Shown one piece after another: positions 51,501 through 53,577 of a stretch of DNA of 53,577 nucleotides. The stretch spans positions 1-53,577 of the forward strand of contig CALJJZ010000041.1 of the NCBI GenBank assembly GCA_937973635.1, written 5' to 3'. Origin of the DNA: an uncultured Bacillota bacterium. GTDB taxonomy: Bacteria; Bacillota; Dethiobacteria; DTU022; UBA8154. A program made the position numbers and the translations under genes. The notes beneath the pieces are model-generated. The model was not told the origin of the DNA. It did no database searches and saw only the letters and a program-made list of their open reading frames with translations. Each line of letters starts with the position of its first letter. Position 1 is the stretch's first letter.

Positions 51501-51828
51501 TCTGCCTGTCGGCATAGGTATAGGTATAATAACTTCTGGGGCGCAGTTCAATATAAGAGTAATTGCTTTCGGCACCCATGGGGTTGACAAAGGGCATGGG
51601 ATTAACCCAGGGAGGGAAATCGCCGTTTTCGGCAAAAAACCAGACCTGAGGGAAATCGTCGGGGGTAAAGACATAAACATCTTCAGACTCATCGCTCAGG
51701 GGAGCGCCAGCGGCAGGATCGCTTTCCTTTCCGCCTTCTTTGAGCAAAACAACGGCTGTTACGAGAGCCGCCAGAAACAACACAACCATACCTGCCAGCA
51801 TAATTTTTTTCCTTGTCAACCCGGCCAC
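45580..51828 (-). CDS. giant membrane-anchored protein with two VWA domains
   Basis: A 2082-residue protein. One membrane helix at residues 9-29 (IMLAGMVVLFLAALVTAVVLL) after a basic N-terminus makes it a signal-anchored extracellular protein; no LPxTG or SLH motif ends it. Two von Willebrand factor A domains have complete MIDAS motifs: DSSGSM near residue 483 with TDGEND, and DTSGSM near 670 with ITDAA. Around residues 1500-1620, GTEQDYAHLAVGLLSRLGYQPK and YHILVMP resemble a transglutaminase-like core, but the nucleophilic Cys is replaced. The rest is mostly beta-rich. No homologue of known function is recognised; adhesion or protein-protein scaffolding at the cell surface is likely. Confidence 0.85.
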   Translation of the reverse strand: MAGLTRKKIMLAGMVVLFLAALVTAVVLLKEGGKESDPAAGAPLSDESEDVYVFTPDDFPQVWFFAENGDFPPWVNPMPFVNPMGAESNYSYIELRPRSYYTYTYADRQNALTQREVYGDAWLLHVPFDSGKTMEENHQFVYDIEHYIRFKNGTIMGYAADSIVFVLNGDDGLRWWAEAAIAYDKIMLNIVRQDELKVGDTLVIHTEDYDENVVRFASYNPGDEYQSIHLEYDGGQVSFEIKTENNFGAYRRSYRTRDTVFDAMGTSFYYDSIMYDPGFSNWEVSWYDPATTKEIKITLLKTGSLPQIKYGEPLGAIKVSSEFVAGIEAFPLGGNACLSIEHPEFSYEDFYLDRTPDGDFIMFVPAGLWDVKIYPRGDALVSNYETLMVPVHSGEMTEVEVPFFLANTMRASADGYNERGIRIGTLKEDTSKNQVSFNFTLLDRSTREILPDTGNTMVMEGGVPVKLLSVAPLQTPPSVVLLLDSSGSMRGQMQATLKAAEQFIRGLPEEALIRVVDFDDIPRELKGTTKAEAVRNLASLKVGGDTALYEAIKMGLALLAGEDRPTLVVFTDGENDVKYSGGLTLAETLQLVQEAAVPLFTIGFGREHDGATLESLAKVSGGRYFSATDAAALQQVFAAINENLGNTYEATYVRPLEASPGDVPVVSFVIDTSGSMNDYSETYGSRIYNVKKLLRHFVLELPPDVLLQLAEFNDETKIVQALTTDKMKILRGLGRLEAGGATDIAGSVLAGYKTLKEIPSTKKVLVYITDAALETTAGNESFLELLGQIKKDEISVLWVGLGVEEEAEDFRLAAALSGGEYVVSEDPALLSQSFNRLLAQVKSAPPSELSNLFVAIEKTTPTGARESYSTGKLVELSPVKKSGELVAAETIRYLPGKILRQYDKYTAEFISGYGVPAEDTIITKRMAANKKGANGAAEISTSALVLMKKLGGVTAPNNYRFLALTMEMRNILEAQEVTVYPDGSSHPSAWLGGGAKGETKLLKIPYLIPDFVSHFSLTYNNGGAYPASLATWLVEKPLAAPGDNALMVMPEESIAGTLVFLVPDIPMEQLSLHVYDLNYGHIDLPLVGEMRPRSFALTSLPKQAPARLTDAFTLEITAWDELTEIPGTGKDKGDDGIDRSFTPGAGAVFKVVEGNFTSRLQALLQVDPLERFSLRFKTASGDFYIPVSPATSLLPAGFAHPRMLYPGSFNRVRWLFEVPGALRKNAVELYVELRGEDKAVPVAAGEMLPGNLNVQYSSEFMGLTVNDLVKIDGGLPGYPDECVIADITIHDKKDGLSSAGIAGLFSLVSDAFFEAGKNSQDEVQGEDPSAQERSGGLGSFAQGPGRSTAASERLLPDALTERLILGFTDESVVYDGTSRRGIIVFQLLPEAGNEWYLYGEAFTGLKLKVRSGSYPQGLLTEETYYQEGDNFFARDLNAAIGLAVERYRLQHPEKTVQLTQGHIPLGEPAIDKEEIAPPTLSFYGAQLMGEINSVDAMIRVMKRLRYIPSPGNYGPFNYNFAREAVLTQGFGTEQDYAHLAVGLLSRLGYQPKLKVVKLTERGRKELAKMSGVTEMTLDSLPAVAYVDQENNYHILVMPFLEELEALKRLVYLDYTPYLEKAPNKMWLEINVYGYAVEKGSREQLGELAAALSGETEGAPGLASRLLYNGQLALDLLSLDAVDIGIARDGKRARIYLITPAGEVFGEQYVELDRFESKKFELIFSFPDQTKAVHLVRLDEGMEIDDVFITASINAPDLTPAASRKLQEAAEKVYSMAKDPGELSALRWYGRSIIAKFISAQTLHDRALSRELGLTVGRITRPRVMVVTHKGGEKLRISLSLLSVHDQVHAGEESRSKTFNILSGIFASTLETAVLPGQGSGLTEIWLQAPEGTGLVFLEYLEQDARLALERAGASSEMLEHLSQTPNMVLITNRPSLIDGCRRWAWFEINPKTWEMLAVMDTLEKGAFVESTLVDTVRSAGQYAAGAFKGIETSLWSVAKYSLENDDYQEILQAAKALALGLAERFGFNMGALGGSIGGKLSLSQTIGPVKFSFDGSADASQNVLGFTEGFRAGVEYYFQRAR

Positions 51829-51919
51829 CCCGTTCTAAAAATGGCTATAGTGCTCTTAATAATGAATATACGCCTTTTTGTTTTTTTTGGCAACAGGGGA
51901 TATTTTTCCCTTTTTCTGG

Positions 51920-52123
51920 TTAAAGCTGCCGGGCCAACCTTGCTCCCAGGGTAAAAGCCTTCTGGTAATTTTTAGCAAAGACTTCCTTGCGACACGCCAA
52001 CCGCTGCGCCAGATCAAAGCGGGAGGAAAGCGCATTGCCATAATCTTCAAATTGTAGAGTTTCACCGTCCCCCTGTGCAGCGCGGCCCTCCAATGTTTCC
52101 TGGACAAACCAATATCCTCTCAA
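51920..52123 (-). CDS. small protein of unknown function, coupled to the radical SAM gene
   Basis: A 67-residue frame starting at TTG 52123, overlapping the radical SAM stop by TTGA. The sequence (GYWFVQETLEGRAAQGDGETLQFEDYGNALSSRFDLAQRL, then KEVFAKNYQKAFTLGARLARQL) has the composition of a real soluble protein. I do not recognise the family. The ribosome site is weak, so expression would rely on coupling. It ends about 90 bases before the start of the VWA gene. Confidence 0.5.
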   Translation of the reverse strand: MRGYWFVQETLEGRAAQGDGETLQFEDYGNALSSRFDLAQRLACRKEVFAKNYQKAFTLGARLARQL

Positions 52124-52830
52124 AATAACTTAAGTTTACCCTTTATCTGCTGGAAGTAAGCCTCCGTATGCTTATCCTCCAAGCCATATTTGCGGTACAC
52201 CCAGTCTGCATAATGGTAGTTCATGCGGTCAAGCAACAAATAATCGACCTTTCCCTGAAGCAACTCCGCCAACCCTTCCGCCCCCGGCAGTACCGGCGCC
52301 ACCATGGCATAAGTCTTGAGGCCAGCTTTGCGCAACTCACCTAGGGCCTTGAGCCTGACCTTAACCGGGGGCGCAGCGGGTTCAAACAGCCTGCGCACGG
52401 CATCGTCCGCCGTGGTAATCGTAAAGCCTACGGTCAAATCTTTTATCTCCTTAAGGAGCTCTAGATCCCGCAGCACCAGAGGCGAACGGGTCTGGATGAT
52501 GACGGGCCAGTTGCTTTGCGCCAGTATTTCCAAGCATTTTCTGGTCAGCTTGTATTCAGCCTCTAGGGGTTGGTACGGGTCACAGACACCGCTCACCCAA
52601 ACTCTGCCCCGCTTTTTTTTTGCCAGCTCCGCCCCAAGTAGATCCGCCGCGTTCAGCTTGACGTCAACAAATTTACCCCAGGGCTCTTGATGCCCGCTAA
52701 ACCTTTGCATAAAACGGGCATAACAGTATGAACAGGCATACTGGCAGCCCACATAGGGATTAATAGTCCATGCGTATATTTTAGAGGGGGAGAGGATCGT
52801 TTTAACCTTGATCTCTCTGATGCTGATCAT
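52120..52830 (-). CDS. SPL-family radical SAM protein
   Basis: A 236-residue radical SAM protein of the spore-photoproduct-lyase-like group. The iron-sulfur motif is CxxxCxxC at Cys29, 33 and 36 (GCQYACSYCYARF), the spacing of that family. SGVCDPYQPLE and TITTADDAVRRLFEP follow the SAM-binding pattern. It is shorter than true SplB and lacks its N-terminal domain, so DNA-lesion repair is not assured. I chose ATG 52830; a GTG at 52863 would overlap the HesB-like stop by eleven bases. It lies directly downstream of the HesB-like gene. Confidence 0.85.
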   Translation of the reverse strand: MISIREIKVKTILSPSKIYAWTINPYVGCQYACSYCYARFMQRFSGHQEPWGKFVDVKLNAADLLGAELAKKKRGRVWVSGVCDPYQPLEAEYKLTRKCLEILAQSNWPVIIQTRSPLVLRDLELLKEIKDLTVGFTITTADDAVRRLFEPAAPPVKVRLKALGELRKAGLKTYAMVAPVLPGAEGLAELLQGKVDYLLLDRMNYHYADWVYRKYGLEDKHTEAYFQQIKGKLKLF

Positions 52831-52852
52831 ATTATCTTTATCTCTCAACAGT

Positions 52853-53143
52853 CTATCTGCCACCTTCTATGACTCGAAAATCCAAGCCGTGCTGCCCCAG
52901 GGTATAATCCAGGATCTTACCCTCAAAATAGCGCGATAACCGGCTTTCGTAAACCAGCGTCAGATCGTTGACCGCAAATCTTATATCCCCGACATAATTA
53001 ACGGGCTCTTCCAGAGCCAGGCTGATGCTTGGGCCTCCTCAGGTTACGCTGTCCAGTTGCAGGCGTACGTGTTTTTCCCCTGCGCCTTCATTTTTGATCA
53101 TCTCCGCCAACCTGGTAGCTGCCTGCGGCGTTACACTCATCAT
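52853..53143 (-). CDS. HesB-like selenoprotein with in-frame TGA (Sec35)
   Basis: A 96-residue HesB/IscA-like protein that is only continuous if the TGA at 53041-53039 is decoded as selenocysteine. Before it: MMSVTPQAATRLAEMIKNEG and KHVRLQLDSVT. After it: GGPSISLALEEP, then NDLTLVYESRLSRYFEGKILDYTLGQHGLDFRVIEGG. The motif (Sec)GGPS and the following LxLEEP are those of the known HesB-like selenoproteins, where the position is Cys in other members. The reading frame is maintained on both sides and a SECIS-like hairpin lies at the right distance. Other HesB/IscA cluster-binding cysteines are absent. Start ATG 53143 (or 53140), with AGGTGA upstream. The selenocysteine machinery itself is outside this window. 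Confidence 0.85.
53004..53018 (-). promoter_or_regulatory. SECIS-like hairpin downstream of the in-frame TGA
   Basis: On the minus strand GGCTCT-GGA-AGAGCC forms six perfect base pairs with a three-base GGA loop. It begins 20 bases after the TGA, placing the loop G about 26 bases downstream, within the range of bacterial SECIS elements, whose loops require a G at the first positions. Confidence 0.75.
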
Positions 53144-53302
53144 CGTCTCTTCACCTGACCTGCTTTGTAAAATTTCGTAATCCAGTTTTTTCTGCTCATT
53201 ACTCCCTTTAATTACTATACCACAATTTCAAGCTTTTTTATTAAGCATAAATCGTCCACGATCGTTCGCCTTTCTGCCTTAAAAAGGCTACGATAAGGAA
53301 GG

Positions 53303-53320
53303 TAGGCCATCTAGGCCATC
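53303..53320. repeat. short tandem repeat TAGGCCATC x2
   Basis: Two perfect head-to-tail copies of TAGGCCATC lie between the HesB-like gene and the IS66 remnant, about 17 bases from the proposed IS end. It may be a scar of insertion or chance. Confidence 0.5.
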
Positions 53321-53336
53321 TTATGTAAAATAAATA

Positions 53337-53577
53337 GTAACTGCTCAGCTCTTTGACAAACGATCTACAATTCCGGAACAAATGGTTTTCCTGCCAGTGC
53401 AGACTTAATAGCATCAAGCACCGGGACAGAATTTTTCCTGGCCGTAGAAATGTAGCTGCGGATACGGCAGAACATTTTTGCGCCCAGATCACTGCGGAAA
53501 ACGCCTGAGATTTTCTGCTTCACCTTGAGCATGCGCAAATCCCTTTCTGCTAAATTGTTGTCAAAGGGAATCTTAAA
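53337..53577 (-). mobile_element. IS66-family element, one end within the window
   Basis: The transposase frame at 53365-53577 is the 3' end of an IS66 element that continues beyond the window. The proposed terminus is GTAACTGCTCAGC at 53337, 28 bases past the transposase stop; IS66 elements commonly begin with GTAA. The other end and any target duplication are not visible, so the boundary is provisional. Confidence 0.55.
53365..53577 (-). CDS. IS66-family transposase, C-terminal part only
   Basis: The frame, open to the window edge, encodes the last 70 residues of an IS66 TnpC transposase. [47 protein letters not shown] is the highly conserved C-terminal region containing the catalytic Glu of the DDE triad (NLAERDLR). 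The stop is TAG at 53365-53367. The upstream part of the gene lies outside the window, so intactness cannot be judged. Confidence 0.92.
   Translation of the reverse strand, partial: FKIPFDNNLAERDLRMLKVKQKISGVFRSDLGAKMFCRIRSYISTARKNSVPVLDAIKSALAGKPFVPEL

Noticed and set aside
52853-53143. Treating the HesB-like gene as a pseudogene because of the TGA
   Set aside because: The frame is intact on both sides, the family is a known selenoprotein family with this exact context, and a hairpin with a G loop lies at SECIS distance.
53241-53492. An 83-residue minus-strand frame at the right end
   Set aside because: It overlaps the IS66 transposase C-terminus in another frame and has no family-like sequence.

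Overview
This is a 53.6 kb stretch of a Gram-positive anaerobe, almost certainly a member of the Clostridia (Peptococcaceae- or Dethiobacter-like). The evidence is AGGAGG-type ribosome binding sites, frequent GTG/TTG starts, a sortase/NEAT surface system, SpoIIE-type phosphatases, a SPL-family radical SAM protein, a GntR/YtrA regulator, and hgcAB mercury-methylation genes, which occur in strict anaerobes. No rRNA, tRNA or CRISPR array was found. Most genes lie on the minus strand. Both ends are cut: a BASS/ACR3-type transporter at the left and an IS66 transposase at the right.

Layout. (1) 1-5.3 kb: the truncated transporter, an unknown seven-helix protein, a TspO-like remnant, a zinc phospholipase C overlapping a glycolipid glycosyltransferase, and a MATE exporter. 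(2) 5.3-17.3 kb, all minus strand, is an iron/tetrapyrrole region. Read from the right it holds two FeoA, FeoB and a FeoB-associated Cys-rich peptide. Behind a Fur-like box follow a DUF2325 protein, a NifH-like ATPase, a FecBCD-type importer, and two nitrogenase-component-1-like subunits. A third Fur-like promoter precedes a NEAT surface protein, a class B sortase and a flavodoxin. I read this as an iron-starvation system that captures and imports a tetrapyrrole, probably heme, and reduces it with a nitrogenase-like enzyme. It is the best candidate here for an undescribed pathway. (3) 17.3-19.8 kb, plus strand: a cobalamin riboswitch with terminator controls a zinc alcohol dehydrogenase and a divergent TrpD-family protein. 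(4) 19.9-23.5 kb: CPBP protease, YbjQ, an ABC-2 exporter with its YtrA-type repressor, and a small membrane peptide.

(5) 23.5-27.7 kb: pstSCAB behind five Pho boxes in exact 11-bp register; PstS carries an extra copper-amine-oxidase-N-like domain. (6) 27.7-39 kb: a GGDEF-EAL-CBS-GGDEF protein, an enoyl-CoA hydratase, and a four-gene signalling operon (CheB-CheR-PAS fusion, two PAS/SpoIIE phosphatases, one with a receiver, and a HisKA_2 kinase). (7) 39-43 kb: an amidase, then hgcA-hgcB and an M24 peptidase in one minus-strand operon behind a perfect 17-bp tandem repeat, with a CXXC-less thioredoxin-like protein upstream. (8) 43-45.5 kb: MBL hydrolase, a J-domain-like coiled-coil protein and a HIRAN protein. 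(9) 45.6-51.8 kb: a 2082-residue membrane-anchored protein with two VWA domains. (10) 51.9-53.1 kb: a small protein, a SPL-like radical SAM protein, and a HesB-like protein whose frame contains an in-frame TGA followed by a SECIS-like hairpin, so it is probably a selenoprotein.

Metal and corrinoid chemistry recurs: ferrous iron uptake, tetrapyrrole uptake and reduction, a B12 switch, corrinoid-dependent mercury methylation, and a selenium-containing HesB protein. All functional calls come from reading sequence motifs; no database search was possible.
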